Positions 15,673 to 24,571 of a stretch of 64,000 nucleotides of DNA are shown here, in pieces. The DNA comes from Burkholderiaceae bacterium (lineage in GTDB: Bacteria; Pseudomonadota; Gammaproteobacteria; Burkholderiales; Burkholderiaceae_C). The stretch is from the NCBI GenBank assembly GCA_017992055.1, contig JAGOPK010000004.1, positions 238,165 to 302,164 on the forward strand, in the 5' to 3' direction. The position numbers and the translations under genes are program-made. The notes under the pieces were generated by a model. The model was not told the origin of the DNA. It made no database searches and was given only the letters and a program-made list of their open reading frames with translations. Numbering within the stretch: position 1 is the stretch's first letter; each line of letters opens with the position of its first letter.

Positions 15673-16352
15673 CAGCGCCTTTCAGCGGCGCCGGCCGCGC
15701 CGGCCGCGCCGGGCCGCGCCGCAAAGCGCAGCAGCTGCGACCAGCGCTCGGCCGGGATGCGCGCGACAAACTCGTAGCGGCCCTGGCCCAGCGGCCTGAA
15801 CACCAGGGTCACGCCCTCGGGCGCCGGCCACAGGCCGCTGGCGTCCATCAGATTGCCGGTGTGGCCGGCCAGCACGGTGTTGCCGCCGGCGGCCGGTGGC
15901 GTCGACAGCAGCTGCTGCAGCGCCTCGGCACGCCGCCGCGCGGTGGCCGCATCGGCGTCGATGCTGTGTGTCAGCGCGGCCTCGCTGTCCACGCGGCCGA
16001 AGGCCAGGCGCGCCGTCTCCAGCGTGCGGCAATAGGGGCTGGCCAGCACCCGGCCGATCGGCACGCCCAGGCGGCGCAGGGCATCGCCGATGGCACGCGA
16101 TTCACGCCGGCCCTCATCGGACAGCTGGCGCTGCTGCTCGCAGCGCGACAGGTCGCTGCGGTCGCGGTCACGGGTGTCCAGGTCGGTGCGGCCATGGCGC
16201 ATGTACAGCACCAGGCCGCCGCCGCGCAGGGCCTGCACCAGGGCCGCCGGCGGCAGCTGGTCGGGCGGGGTGTTGGAGCGGTCCTCGGGCGCAGACCAGG
16301 CCGCGGCCACCATCGGCAACAGCAGCAGGCAGCGGCGGAGTCGGATCAACAT
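15672..16352 (-). CDS. Exported histidine phosphatase family protein
   Basis: The 226-residue protein begins with a short basic start and a hydrophobic segment (CLLLLPMVAAAWSA) that looks like a signal peptide. LYMRHGRTDLDTRDRDR contains the RHG motif with the catalytic histidine of the phosphoglycerate-mutase/acid-phosphatase superfamily. The second conserved histidine is in TVLAGHTGNLMDASG, and ASPYCRTLETARLAFG is the typical core arginine region. A periplasmic phosphatase role is likely; the substrate is unknown. The Ala/Gly-rich tail is low complexity. The stop overlaps the start of the hybrid kinase gene by one base, suggesting translational coupling and possibly a functional link. Confidence 0.8.
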   Translation of the reverse strand: MLIRLRRCLLLLPMVAAAWSAPEDRSNTPPDQLPPAALVQALRGGGLVLYMRHGRTDLDTRDRDRSDLSRCEQQRQLSDEGRRESRAIGDALRRLGVPIGRVLASPYCRTLETARLAFGRVDSEAALTHSIDADAATARRRAEALQQLLSTPPAAGGNTVLAGHTGNLMDASGLWPAPEGVTLVFRPLGQGRYEFVARIPAERWSQLLRFAARPGAAGAAGAAERR

Positions 16353-16667
16353 GTGGGACGGGCAGGCACGGCGGCATCGGGATGCGAAGCATCATGGCAC
16401 GGATGGCCGGGCCGACCGTGGCCAACCACGGCCCGCAATTTCGCGGGCTGGCAGCCAGGGTTTACCCAAGGCCTGTGGCCCCGCCCGGCCCGCTGCGGCA
16501 TGGCACCGCGGGCGGCGTCGCAGGCCCGTGCCGACCCCATAAGAAATGCTTATCCGGCGCAGCAGCGGAGGGCGGTTGTGATGCGGCGGCCCGCTGCCTA
16601 CAGTGCGCCCACTTTCGCCCCTGTCCCTTTCCCGCCCCACTGTCCTGCGGCCCGGCCGCATCCCTCC
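16353..16667. other. Intergenic region upstream of the rhamnose operon
   Basis: These 315 bases lie between the divergent phosphatase and rhaD genes. I see no convincing coding sequence. The promoter-like pair at 16576–16604 is the only clear signal. The regulator of the rhamnose genes is not in the window. Confidence 0.5.
16576..16604 (+). promoter_or_regulatory. Putative sigma-70 promoter for rhaD-rhaI-rhaK
   Basis: TTGTGA (16576–16581) and TACAGT (16599–16604) are separated by 17 bases, about 65 bp upstream of the rhaD start. The match to the consensus is moderate and no operator is evident. Confidence 0.35.
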
Positions 16668-18773
16668 ATGAGCGACCACCGCGCAAGCCCCTTTCCCCGC
16701 TGGAACGACGAGCAGGCCGCCGGCCTGGATGAACCCGGCCTGCTGCTGTACCGCAGCAACCTGCTGGGCTCGGACCTGCGCATCACCAACTACGGCGGCG
16801 GCAACACCTCGGCCAAGATCCGCCAGCAGGACCCGCTGACCGGCCAGCTGGTCGATGTGCAATGGGTCAAGGGCTCGGGCGGCGACATCGGCTCGATGAA
16901 GCTGGACGGCTTCTCCACGCTGTACCTGGACAAGCTGCAGGCGCTGGAGAGCCTGTACCGCGGCCTGGAGCACGAGGACGAGATGGTCGGCTATCTGCCG
17001 CACTGCACCTTCAACCTCAATCCGCGTGCCGCGTCCATCGACACGCCGCTGCACTCGCAGCTGCCCTACAAGCATGTGGACCACATGCATCCCGATGCGG
17101 TGATCGCGATTGCCGCGATGGCCAACTCGGAAGCCATCACCCGCCAGGTGTTCGAGGGCACGGTGGGCTGGATGCCCTGGATGCGGCCCGGCTACGAGCT
17201 GGGCCGGCGCCTGAAGGCCTACAACGCGGCCCACCCGGGCCTGCGCGGCATCGTGCTGGGCGGCCACGGCCTGTTCAGCTGGGGCGAGACCTCCAAGGCC
17301 TGCTACGAGAACACGGTGGACCTGATCGCGCGCGCCCAGTCCTGGCTGGCCAGCGAGCGCCAGGCGCGGCAGGCCGTGGCCTTCGGTGGCAGCGCCACGC
17401 AGTCGCTGGCCGACGATGAGCGCGATGCCGTGCTGGCGCGTGTGCTGCCGGTGATCCGCGGCGTGGCGGCGGCCGAGAAGCCCAAGCTGCTGCACGTCAA
17501 CAGCTCGGCCGAGGTGATGGAGTTCGTCAACTCGCGCGATCTGGCGCCGCTGGCGGCGCTGGGCACCAGCTGCCCCGACCACTTTCTGCGCACCAAGATC
17601 CGCCCGCTGGTGATTGCCGAGGAGGTGTGGCGCCTGGAAGGCGCGGCGCTGAAGGCCAGGCTCGATCAGCTGCTGGCCGCCTACCGCGCCGATTACGCGG
17701 CCTACTACCAGCGCTGCCAGCGCGCCAACAGCCCGGCGCTGCGCGATCCCAATCCGGTGGTGCTGCTGCTGCCGCGCATCGGCATGGTCACGGTGGCCGG
17801 CGACAAGGCCACGGCGCGCATCGCCGGCGAGTTCTATGTCAACGCCATCAATGTGATGCGCGAGGCCAATGCGGTGGACCGGTACGTGGGCCTGCCCGAG
17901 CAGGAGGCCTTCGACATCGAATACTGGCTGCTCGAAGAAGCCAAGCTGCAGCGCATGCCCAGGCCCAAGCCCCTGGTGGGCAAGGTGGCCTTGGTGACCG
18001 GTGGCGCCGGCGGCATCGGCCAGGCCATCGTCAAGCGCTACCTGAGCGAAGGCGCCTGCGTGCTGCTGGCCGACATCGACGCCGAGGCGCTGGACGCCGC
18101 CGTGGCCACGCTGGCCAAGACCCATGGCAAGGATGTGGTGCGCGGCCTGCGCTGCGACGTCACCGACGAAGCCAGCGTGGTGGCCGCCTTCGGCCGTGCG
18201 GCCATCGAGTTCGGCGGCGTGGACATCCTGGTCAGCAATGCCGGCATCGCCAGCGCCGCGCCGCTGGAGGACACCAGCCTGGCGCTGTGGAACAAGAACC
18301 AGAGCATCCTGGCCACCGGCTACTTCCTGGTCGGCCGCGAGGCCTTCCGCCAGATGAAGGCCCAGGGCACCGGCGGCAGCATCATCGTGGTGGCCAGCAA
18401 GAACGGCATGGTCGCCAGCAACCAGGCCACGGCCTATTGCGCGGCCAAGGCGGCCGAGATCCAGCTCAGCCGCAGCTTTGCGCTGGAAGGCGCGCCGCTG
18501 GGCATCCGCAGCAACGTGGTCAACCCCGATGCGGTGATCCGCGGCTCGAAGATCTGGACCGGCAAGTGGAGCGAAGAACGCGCCGCCGCCAACAAGATCA
18601 ATGAGGCCGACCTGGAGCAGTTCTACCGCGAGCGCAGCATGCTCAAGCGCAGCGTGTTCCCGGAGGACATTGCCGAGGGCGCGTATTTCTTCGCCGCCGA
18701 GCATTTGTCGGGCAAGTGCACCGGCAACATCCTGAACGTGGATGCCGGCAACCTGGCCGCCTTCACCCGATAA
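16668..18773 (+). CDS. rhaD: Bifunctional rhamnulose-1-phosphate aldolase / lactaldehyde dehydrogenase
   Basis: The 701-residue protein fuses a class II aldolase domain (about 25–400) to a short-chain dehydrogenase (about 435–700). The aldolase part has NYGGGNTSAK and the metal-binding HVDHMHPDAV and VLGGHGLFSWG. The dehydrogenase part has the NAD loop VTGGAGGIGQ near 443 and the catalytic YCAAK tyrosine near 590. The aldolase splits L-rhamnulose-1-phosphate into dihydroxyacetone phosphate and L-lactaldehyde; the second domain oxidises the lactaldehyde. This fusion is the RhaD type found in rhizobia and many Burkholderiales, unlike the separate E. coli enzymes. It is the first gene of rhaD–rhaI–rhaK. 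ATG 16668 directly precedes the conserved domain. Confidence 0.92.
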   Translation: MSDHRASPFPRWNDEQAAGLDEPGLLLYRSNLLGSDLRITNYGGGNTSAKIRQQDPLTGQLVDVQWVKGSGGDIGSMKLDGFSTLYLDKLQALESLYRGLEHEDEMVGYLPHCTFNLNPRAASIDTPLHSQLPYKHVDHMHPDAVIAIAAMANSEAITRQVFEGTVGWMPWMRPGYELGRRLKAYNAAHPGLRGIVLGGHGLFSWGETSKACYENTVDLIARAQSWLASERQARQAVAFGGSATQSLADDERDAVLARVLPVIRGVAAAEKPKLLHVNSSAEVMEFVNSRDLAPLAALGTSCPDHFLRTKIRPLVIAEEVWRLEGAALKARLDQLLAAYRADYAAYYQRCQRANSPALRDPNPVVLLLPRIGMVTVAGDKATARIAGEFYVNAINVMREANAVDRYVGLPEQEAFDIEYWLLEEAKLQRMPRPKPLVGKVALVTGGAGGIGQAIVKRYLSEGACVLLADIDAEALDAAVATLAKTHGKDVVRGLRCDVTDEASVVAAFGRAAIEFGGVDILVSNAGIASAAPLEDTSLALWNKNQSILATGYFLVGREAFRQMKAQGTGGSIIVVASKNGMVASNQATAYCAAKAAEIQLSRSFALEGAPLGIRSNVVNPDAVIRGSKIWTGKWSEERAAANKINEADLEQFYRERSMLKRSVFPEDIAEGAYFFAAEHLSGKCTGNILNVDAGNLAAFTR

Positions 18774-18797
18774 GCCGCGGCCGCAGGAGACCCCGAC

Positions 18798-20084
18798 ATG
18801 TCCGTCATAGATCGCAGCGTCATCGACGCCCACAACGAGCCGCGGCTGCGCGACCTGCGCAGCGACTACCAGCACCTGGGCGAGCAGCTGGCGCGCCGTG
18901 GCCTGGACATCGAGCGTGTGCGCGCCCAGGTGGCGGGCTTTGGCGTGGCCATTCCCAGCTGGGGCGTGGGCACCGGCGGCACGCGCTTCGCCCGCTTTCC
19001 GGGCCAGGGCGAGCCGCGCGACGTGTTCGACAAGCTGGCCGACTGCGCGGTGATCCAGCAGCTGGGCCGCTGCACGCCCACGGTCAGCCTGCACATCCCC
19101 TGGGACCGGTGCAGCGACTGGAGCGAGCTGAAGGGCCTGGCCACGTCCTACGGGCTGGGCTTCGACGCCATCAACTCCAACACCTTCAGCGACCAGCCGG
19201 GCCAGGCCCACAGCTACAAGTTCGGCAGCCTGACCCATGCCGACGCCGCCACCCGCGCCCAGGCCGTGGCCCACAACCTGGAATGCATCGAGATCGGCCG
19301 GGCGCTGGGCAGCCAGGCGCTGACCGTGTGGATCGGCGACGGCAGCAACTTCCCCGGCCAGCAGCATTTCCGCCGCGCCTTCGACCGCTACCTGGACAGC
19401 ACGCGCCAGATCTACGCCGCGCTGCCGGCCGACTGGCGCATGTTCCTGGAGCACAAGATCTGCGAGCCGGCGTTCTACGCCACGGTGATCCAGGACTGGG
19501 GCAGCAGCTTCCTGGCGGCCTCGGCGCTGGGGCCGAAGGCGCAATGCCTGGTCGACCTGGGCCACCATGCACCCAATGTCAACATCGAGCTGATCGTGGC
19601 CCGGCTGATCGCCGCCGGCAAGCTGGCCGGCTTTCACTTCAACGACAGCAAATACGGCGACGACGATCTGGATTCCGGCAGCGTCTCGCCCTACCGCCTG
19701 TTCCTGGTGTTCAACGAGCTGGTGGCCGCAGCCCACGAAGGCGTGGCCTTCGACCCGGCCTACATGCTGGACCAGAGCCACAACGTCACCGATCCGATCG
19801 AAAGCCTGATCGCCAGCGCCGAGCAGGTGCAGCGCAGCCATGCGCAGGCCCTGCTGGTGGACCGCGCGGCGCTGGATGCGGCCCAGCAGGCCAACGATGC
19901 GCTGGCCGCCACGCGCTTGCTTCAGCGCGCCTTCCAGACCGATGTGCAGCCGCTGCTGCAGCGTGTGCGCCTGGACGCCGGCGGCGCCATCGATCCCCTG
20001 GGCGCCTACCGTGCCAGCGGCTGGCGCCAGCGCGCCGCCGCCGAGCGGCCGGCGCGCGCCGGGGGTGGGGGCGGCATTGTCTGA
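18798..20084 (+). CDS. rhaI: L-rhamnose isomerase (rhizobial RhaI type)
   Basis: The 428-residue protein is a TIM-barrel sugar isomerase of the type called L-rhamnose catabolism isomerase. Conserved blocks include GVAIPSWGVGTGGTRF, the metal-site segments LTVWIGDGSNFPGQQ and FLEHKICEPAFYATVIQDWG, and LAGFHFNDSKYGDDDLD. It converts L-rhamnose to L-rhamnulose in the cytoplasm. ATG 18798 is preceded by CAGGAGA at a good distance. It lies 24 bp after rhaD and overlaps the start of rhaK, so the three genes form one operon. The glycine/alanine-rich C-terminal tail (about 20 residues) is probably unstructured and holds the start site of rhaK. Confidence 0.92.
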   Translation: MSVIDRSVIDAHNEPRLRDLRSDYQHLGEQLARRGLDIERVRAQVAGFGVAIPSWGVGTGGTRFARFPGQGEPRDVFDKLADCAVIQQLGRCTPTVSLHIPWDRCSDWSELKGLATSYGLGFDAINSNTFSDQPGQAHSYKFGSLTHADAATRAQAVAHNLECIEIGRALGSQALTVWIGDGSNFPGQQHFRRAFDRYLDSTRQIYAALPADWRMFLEHKICEPAFYATVIQDWGSSFLAASALGPKAQCLVDLGHHAPNVNIELIVARLIAAGKLAGFHFNDSKYGDDDLDSGSVSPYRLFLVFNELVAAAHEGVAFDPAYMLDQSHNVTDPIESLIASAEQVQRSHAQALLVDRAALDAAQQANDALAATRLLQRAFQTDVQPLLQRVRLDAGGAIDPLGAYRASGWRQRAAAERPARAGGGGGIV

Positions 20085-21519
20085 ACCGCAGGCCTGGCCA
20101 TCGCCGGTGGGCGACGGTGCGCTGGACCTGATCCTGGACATCGGCAAGACCCGCAGCAAGCTGCTGGTCATCGACCGTGCCGGCGAACTGGTGGCCCAGG
20201 CCCAACAGGCCAGCAGCACGCGCCGTGACGGTGCCTGGGCGGCGCTGGACACCGAGGCCATCGCCGCCTGGCTGCAGCAGGCCATCACCGAGCTGGGGCC
20301 GCTGCGCGCCAGGCTGGCGCGGGCCTGCGTCAGTGCCCATGGCGCGGCCTTTGCGGCCATCGATCCCGCTGGCGACGGCGAAGGCCCGGCCTGGCCGGTG
20401 CCCGACTACGAGTTCGAGGGCTTCGATCAGCGCGCGCCCGACTGGTCGCAGCAGATCGGTGACTTCGCCGAGACCCACAGCCCCGACCTGCCGCGTGGCC
20501 TGAATGCGGCCACCCAGTTCGACTGGCAGGAGCGCCATGCGCCCGAGACCTTTGCCCGCGGCCAGCTGCTGCCCTGGGCCCAGTACTGGGCCTGGTGGCT
20601 CAGCGGCGTGGCGGCCAGCGAGGTCAGCTCGCTCGGCTGCCACACGCATCTGTGGAATCCGGTCGCCAATGACTTCTCCAGCCTGGCCCGTCGCCGCGGC
20701 TGGGCCCGACGCATGGCGCCGCTGCGCCGCGCCTGGGAGGTGCTGGGCCCGGTGCGGCCGGCGCTGGCCCGGCGCCTGGGCCTGCCGGCGCATCTGCGCG
20801 TGCTGTGCGGCGTGCACGACAGCAATGCCTGCCTGGCGCGCCATCTGCGCAGCCACCCACGCCTGACCCTGGTGACCACCGGCACCTGGATCGTCGTGAT
20901 GGCACCCGGCGCGCCCGAGCGCCGGCTGCAGGCCGAGCTCGACCAGCTGTGCAATGTGTCGGTGCGCCAGGAGCGCGTGCCCACCGGCCGCTTCATGGGC
21001 GGGCGCGAACTGCAGCAGCTGTGCGCTGGCGCCGATCCGGCACTGGCCAACGCGACCGACCTGGAGCGCCTGCTGGCGCGGGGCGTGATGGCCCTGCCCG
21101 GCTTCGAGGCCCAGGGCGGGCCGTTCCGCCACCAGGCCGGCGCCGTGGTCGATGCGCAGGGCCCGCTGAACCTGAGCGACCTCAGCCCGCCGGAGCGCGC
21201 CACGCTGGCGGCGCTGTACACGGCCCAGGTCACGGCCTGGATCTTCGACCACCTGGGCGGCCTGGGTCCGCGGGTGGTGGAAGGCCCGTTCTCGCAGAAC
21301 CCGGTCTACACCGGCGTGCTGGCCGCGCTGACGCAGCAGCAGTCGCTGCTGGTCAGCGCCGACGCGCTGGAAGGCACGGCGCGCGGCGCCTGGATGCTGT
21401 CGCGCTGGACCGAGCCCGGCATCAGCGCCCCGCCCACCTGGACGGCAGCACCGCTGCACAGCGCGGCGCTGCAGGCGCTGCACGCGCGCTGGTGCGCGCA
21501 GGTGGCCGGCCGCGGCTGA
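20077..21519 (+). CDS. rhaK: FGGY-family L-rhamnulokinase
   Basis: The roughly 480-residue protein is a sugar kinase of the FGGY family: the N-terminal phosphate loop is LDLILDIGKTRSKLLV, the central glycine-rich segment is VLCGVHDSNACLARHL, and LVTTGTWIVVMAPG is the second nucleotide-binding strand. By context it phosphorylates L-rhamnulose for the aldolase. No ATG fits. The likely start is TTG 20077 (giving MSEPQAW), with the G-rich stretch at 20061–20074 as ribosome-binding site; GTG 20065 is an alternative. Either overlaps the end of rhaI, indicating translational coupling. The sugar assignment rests on operon context; the kinase fold is certain. Confidence 0.85.
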   Translation: MSEPQAWPSPVGDGALDLILDIGKTRSKLLVIDRAGELVAQAQQASSTRRDGAWAALDTEAIAAWLQQAITELGPLRARLARACVSAHGAAFAAIDPAGDGEGPAWPVPDYEFEGFDQRAPDWSQQIGDFAETHSPDLPRGLNAATQFDWQERHAPETFARGQLLPWAQYWAWWLSGVAASEVSSLGCHTHLWNPVANDFSSLARRRGWARRMAPLRRAWEVLGPVRPALARRLGLPAHLRVLCGVHDSNACLARHLRSHPRLTLVTTGTWIVVMAPGAPERRLQAELDQLCNVSVRQERVPTGRFMGGRELQQLCAGADPALANATDLERLLARGVMALPGFEAQGGPFRHQAGAVVDAQGPLNLSDLSPPERATLAALYTAQVTAWIFDHLGGLGPRVVEGPFSQNPVYTGVLAALTQQQSLLVSADALEGTARGAWMLSRWTEPGISAPPTWTAAPLHSAALQALHARWCAQVAGRG

Positions 21520-21534
21520 GGCCCGACACGGGCC
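21520..21534. terminator. Possible hairpin terminator after rhaK
   Basis: GGCCCG-ACA-CGGGCC forms a 6-bp stem directly after the rhaK stop, between two convergent genes. There is no U-tract, so this is a weak intrinsic terminator at best. Confidence 0.35.
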
Positions 21535-21549
21535 GGTCGCGGATGGCGG

Positions 21550-22719
21550 CTAGGCCCGCAGGTCCCGGCTTGGGTCGATCAGCACCTTGGCGCCGGTCGA
21601 ACGCTGGCCATAGATCGCCATGACCTCGGGCGTCAGCGCCTCGGCCAGCGAGACGGTGCGCGTGTAGTGGCTGGCAAAGGTGGTCTTCAGCTCGGCGGCG
21701 ACGCGCTCGCGCAGCGCTTGCGCGGCGGCCGGGCCGATCTTCTGCAGAAAGGGGAATAGCAGCCAGCCGCCCATGCCCCAGGCCATGCCGAAGCTGCGGC
21801 TGAACTCGACCGGCGCCGGGTCCAGCATGCCGTAGAGGTAGACCTGCTTGTGCACCGCCGATCCGTAGCGGCTGTACTCCCTGGCACTGCGGTTGATCGC
21901 CGCTTCCATGCAGCTCAGGATCTGGCCGGCCAGCTTGCCGCCGCCGATGGCATCGAAGGCCAGGGTCGCGCCGGTCTCGGCCAGGGCGTCGGTCAGCTCG
22001 GCCACGAAGTCGGGCGAGGCGAGGCTGCACACATGCCTGGCGCCCTGTTCGCGCAACAGCGCCGCCTGCTCGGGCTTGCGCACGATGTTGACCAGCGCGA
22101 TGCCGTCCTTCAGGCAGATCCGATTGAGCATCTGCCCCAGGTTCGACGCCGCGGCGGTGTGCACCAGGGCCTTGTGACCCTCGCGCTTCATGGTCTCGAC
22201 CATGCCCAGCGCGGTCAGCGGGTTGACAAAGCATGAGGCGCCTTCGGCCGGCGTCGTGCCAGGCGGCAGCAGCAGGCACTGGTCCGCCTTGATGCTGCGA
22301 TGCTGTGCGTACATCGCGCCGCCGATGATGGCCACCGTCCGGCCCAGCAAGGCCTGCGCGGCGGCCGAACTGCCGGCCTGGATCACCACGCCAGCGCCTT
22401 CGTTGCCCACCGGCAGCGACTGGTCGACGCGGCCCGCCATGGCCTTCATCAGCCGTTCGGGCACCTGCGCGTGGACCACCGGGCGCGCTGGCGTGCCCGA
22501 CACCCTGGCCGTGCTCATGTCGGCCGCGCCGAACAGCAGGCCCAGGTCCGAGGGGTTGATGGGCGTGGCCTCGATGCGCACCACCACCTCATCGGCCGTC
22601 GGCTCGGGCATCGGCAGGTCCTGCAATGAGACCTCCAGTTCACCGTTGGCGCGAATCAGGGAACGCAGCTGCAGGCTGGTGCGGGCGGTGTCGGTGCTGG
22701 TGTTGGTGTTGGTGCTCAA
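21550..22719 (-). CDS. MDR-superfamily zinc-binding-dehydrogenase-like oxidoreductase
   Basis: The 389-residue protein has an N-terminal GroES-like domain (VVVRIEATPINPSDLGLLFG, then VGNEGAGVVIQAG) and a Rossmann domain with ALVHTAAASNLGQMLNRIC. These are the normal elements of quinone oxidoreductase/crotonyl-CoA-reductase-like members of the medium-chain dehydrogenase superfamily. The catalytic-zinc cysteine and histidine of classical alcohol dehydrogenases are not obvious, so it is probably a zinc-independent NADPH reductase. The N-terminus (MSTNTNTSTDTARTS) is low complexity, so the true start may be slightly further in. A LysR-type regulator lies 45 bp upstream on the same strand and may form an operon with it. 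The substrate is unknown. Confidence 0.75.
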   Translation of the reverse strand: MSTNTNTSTDTARTSLQLRSLIRANGELEVSLQDLPMPEPTADEVVVRIEATPINPSDLGLLFGAADMSTARVSGTPARPVVHAQVPERLMKAMAGRVDQSLPVGNEGAGVVIQAGSSAAAQALLGRTVAIIGGAMYAQHRSIKADQCLLLPPGTTPAEGASCFVNPLTALGMVETMKREGHKALVHTAAASNLGQMLNRICLKDGIALVNIVRKPEQAALLREQGARHVCSLASPDFVAELTDALAETGATLAFDAIGGGKLAGQILSCMEAAINRSAREYSRYGSAVHKQVYLYGMLDPAPVEFSRSFGMAWGMGGWLLFPFLQKIGPAAAQALRERVAAELKTTFASHYTRTVSLAEALTPEVMAIYGQRSTGAKVLIDPSRDLRA

Positions 22720-22764
22720 GGGGTCTCCTCAGGGCGCGTGGGCATTCGGCCAGTCTAGGCGGGA

Positions 22765-23685
22765 TCAGCCCAGCCGGCAGGCCGCGGCCTGGGCGCCGTG
22801 GGCCAGGATGTGGTCGCGCATCAGGCGCTGCGTGGCCGACAGCGGCGTGTCGCGCCGCGTCAGCACGCACCAGTCCAGCTGCTTGGGCATGTCCTGCACA
22901 TCCAGCACCACCAGGCGGCCGGCGGCCAGTTCGCTCTGGAAGGTGTGGGCCGACGCGAAGCTGATGCCCATGCCGGCCATCACCGCGGCCTTCACCGCCT
23001 CGGGGCCCTGCAGCTCCACATCGGCGCGCACCTGCAGGCGCTGCATCTGCAGCAGATGCTCCAGAAAGGCCCGCGTCGCCGAACCCGCTTCGCGCAGGAT
23101 GAAGGTGTCGTGGCGCAGCTCGGTCCAGGCGATGGGCTGCGGCTGCGGCCCGGCCAGGCGGTGCTCGGGCGCGGCGATGATGCAATGCGGATGGCGGGCA
23201 AACACCTCGGCCTCGACCTCGGCCTCGGCCGGTGGATAACCGCCGACCAGCAGGTCCAGCTGGCGCTCGGCCAGCAGGGCCAGCAGCGTGTCGCGCCGGC
23301 CCTGGCTGAGCTTGAGCCGCAGGTCGGGGTGCCGCTGGCGGAAGTCGGCCAGCAGCCGCGGCACGAAGTACTGGCCGGGCGAGACCACGCCCAGGTGCAA
23401 CAGGCCGCGCACCTGGCCGTCCAGCGTGCCCAGCGCGTCTTCGGCCACGCTGATCTGGGCCAGGATCACGCGCGCATGGCGCAGCAACTCGGCGCCGGCA
23501 TCGGTCAGGCGGATCGGCCGCGCCTGGGTGTCGAACAGGCGCTGGCCGACCTCGTCCTCGAGCTGGCGGATCTGCTGCGACACCGCGCTCTGGGTCATGC
23601 CCATCAGCTCGCCGGCGCGCGAATAGCTGCCGGTGCTGGCCGCGGCCTCGAACACGCGCAGGCCACGCAGGGTCAGGTTGCGCAT
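22765..23685 (-). CDS. LysR-family transcriptional regulator
   Basis: The 306-residue protein has an N-terminal LysR helix-turn-helix (LRGLRVFEAAASTGSYSRAGELM, then MTQSAVSQQIRQLEDEVGQRLF) and a substrate-binding-like effector domain (about 90–300) with two Rossmann-like lobes (LHLGVVSPGQYFVPRLL at its start). It resembles CbbR/CysB-like regulators in spacing. LysR proteins usually activate a divergent or adjacent gene in response to a small molecule. Here the nearest target is the downstream oxidoreductase gene on the same strand; divergently there is only the distant left end of the lipoprotein genes. No RuBisCO genes are present, so a CbbR function should not be assumed. Confidence 0.85.
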   Translation of the reverse strand: MRNLTLRGLRVFEAAASTGSYSRAGELMGMTQSAVSQQIRQLEDEVGQRLFDTQARPIRLTDAGAELLRHARVILAQISVAEDALGTLDGQVRGLLHLGVVSPGQYFVPRLLADFRQRHPDLRLKLSQGRRDTLLALLAERQLDLLVGGYPPAEAEVEAEVFARHPHCIIAAPEHRLAGPQPQPIAWTELRHDTFILREAGSATRAFLEHLLQMQRLQVRADVELQGPEAVKAAVMAGMGISFASAHTFQSELAAGRLVVLDVQDMPKQLDWCVLTRRDTPLSATQRLMRDHILAHGAQAAACRLG

Positions 23686-23797
23686 GCGGGCGTGGAGACG
23701 GGCAGGCAGGCCATGGGCGGGGTGGTGGACCCGCCATCCGGCGGGGGCCGCAGCATACCCGAGCCACCCGCCGCCCGGCAGGCCGCTCGGTGCGGGT

Positions 23798-24058
23798 TCA
23801 GCGCTTCTTCTTCGACACCTCGTTGCCGATCACGCCACCGGCGGCAGCGCCCACCGCGGCACCGGTGGTGGTGCCGGTCAGCGCACCGCCAACCACCGCG
23901 CCGGCGGTGGCGCCGATGACGGTGTCGCGCGCCGAAGGCGACATGTTGGAACAGGCCGTCAGCACGGCCAGCGCGCCGCCGGCCAGGCCCAGCGTGGCCA
24001 GGCGCAGCAGCGGATGGCGGTGCACAGCGGCGGGATGGGGGAGGGTGGACGGGTTCAT
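23798..24058 (-). CDS. Glycine-zipper lipoprotein
   Basis: The 86-residue product has a hydrophobic leader ending in a lipobox (ALAVLTAC, Cys about 36), so it should be lipidated. The mature part contains GATAGAVVGGALTGTTTGAAVGAAAGG, a glycine-zipper pattern with G every three to four residues, then a basic KKKR end. Such OsmB/SlyB-like small lipoproteins insert in or near the outer membrane and are often stress-induced. It follows the BON-domain gene by 11 bp on the same strand, so the two probably form an operon with an envelope-stress role, which is an inference. Confidence 0.72.
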   Translation of the reverse strand: MNPSTLPHPAAVHRHPLLRLATLGLAGGALAVLTACSNMSPSARDTVIGATAGAVVGGALTGTTTGAAVGAAAGGVIGNEVSKKKR

Positions 24059-24069
24059 GGTGGGGCTCC

Positions 24070-24462
24070 TCAGCCGTGGATCTTCAGTTGGTTGTCGACG
24101 GCGGCCACGCCGTCGATGCTGGCCGCCAGCGCGCCCGCCTGATCGCGGGCGGCGCGGCTGGGCACCGAGCCGTGCAGCAGCACGCGGCCGTTGCGGGTGT
24201 CGACATGGATCTTCATCGAGCCCAGCTGCGGATGCAGCGCCAGCTCGGTCAGCACCCAGGCGCTGATCACCGCATCCTGGCCGTCGTTGGCAACGCCGCT
24301 GGCCACCTCGGCGGCCACCTCGGCCACGGCCTGGCCCAGGCCGTTGCTGGCGGTGGTGATCGGGTCGCCGTCGCAGGCCGACAGGCCCAGCAGGCCGACC
24401 AGGCCCAGCGTGGCCACGGCGCCGGGCGCACAGCGGTGGGTCAGGCGGGACAGGTAATTCAT
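24070..24462 (-). CDS. BON-domain lipoprotein
   Basis: The 130-residue protein starts with a signal sequence ending LLGLSAC, a lipobox with Cys about 30. The C-terminal 70 residues form a BON domain: VISAWVLTELALHPQLGSMKIHVDTRNG, then RVLLHGSVPSRAARDQAGALA and IDGVAAVDNQLKIHG match the alpha-beta pattern with the conserved glycines. BON domains (OsmY, DolP) bind phospholipid and stabilise the outer membrane. It is placed 11 bp upstream of the glycine-zipper lipoprotein. The start ATG has a GGAGCG-like site upstream. Confidence 0.77.
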   Translation of the reverse strand: MNYLSRLTHRCAPGAVATLGLVGLLGLSACDGDPITTASNGLGQAVAEVAAEVASGVANDGQDAVISAWVLTELALHPQLGSMKIHVDTRNGRVLLHGSVPSRAARDQAGALAASIDGVAAVDNQLKIHG

Positions 24463-24571
24463 CGCAGCGCTCCTTTCAGCATTGAGCCTGGCGTCAGCCT
24501 AGACCCGCAGCGCAGGCGGGGCTGTAGTCCGGCCGCGGCGGCGGCTGTCGGACAAGGCCTACCGGTCGCGC

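Noticed and set aside
16392-20360. Very long open frame on the minus strand opposite the rhamnose genes
   Set aside because: It is a shadow of the GC-rich rhaD–rhaI–rhaK genes; the plus strand encodes recognised enzymes and the antisense product is low-complexity with no known motif.
22765-23685. LysR gene as CbbR of a RuBisCO operon
   Set aside because: There are no Calvin-cycle genes nearby and overall CbbR resemblance is shared by many LysR proteins.
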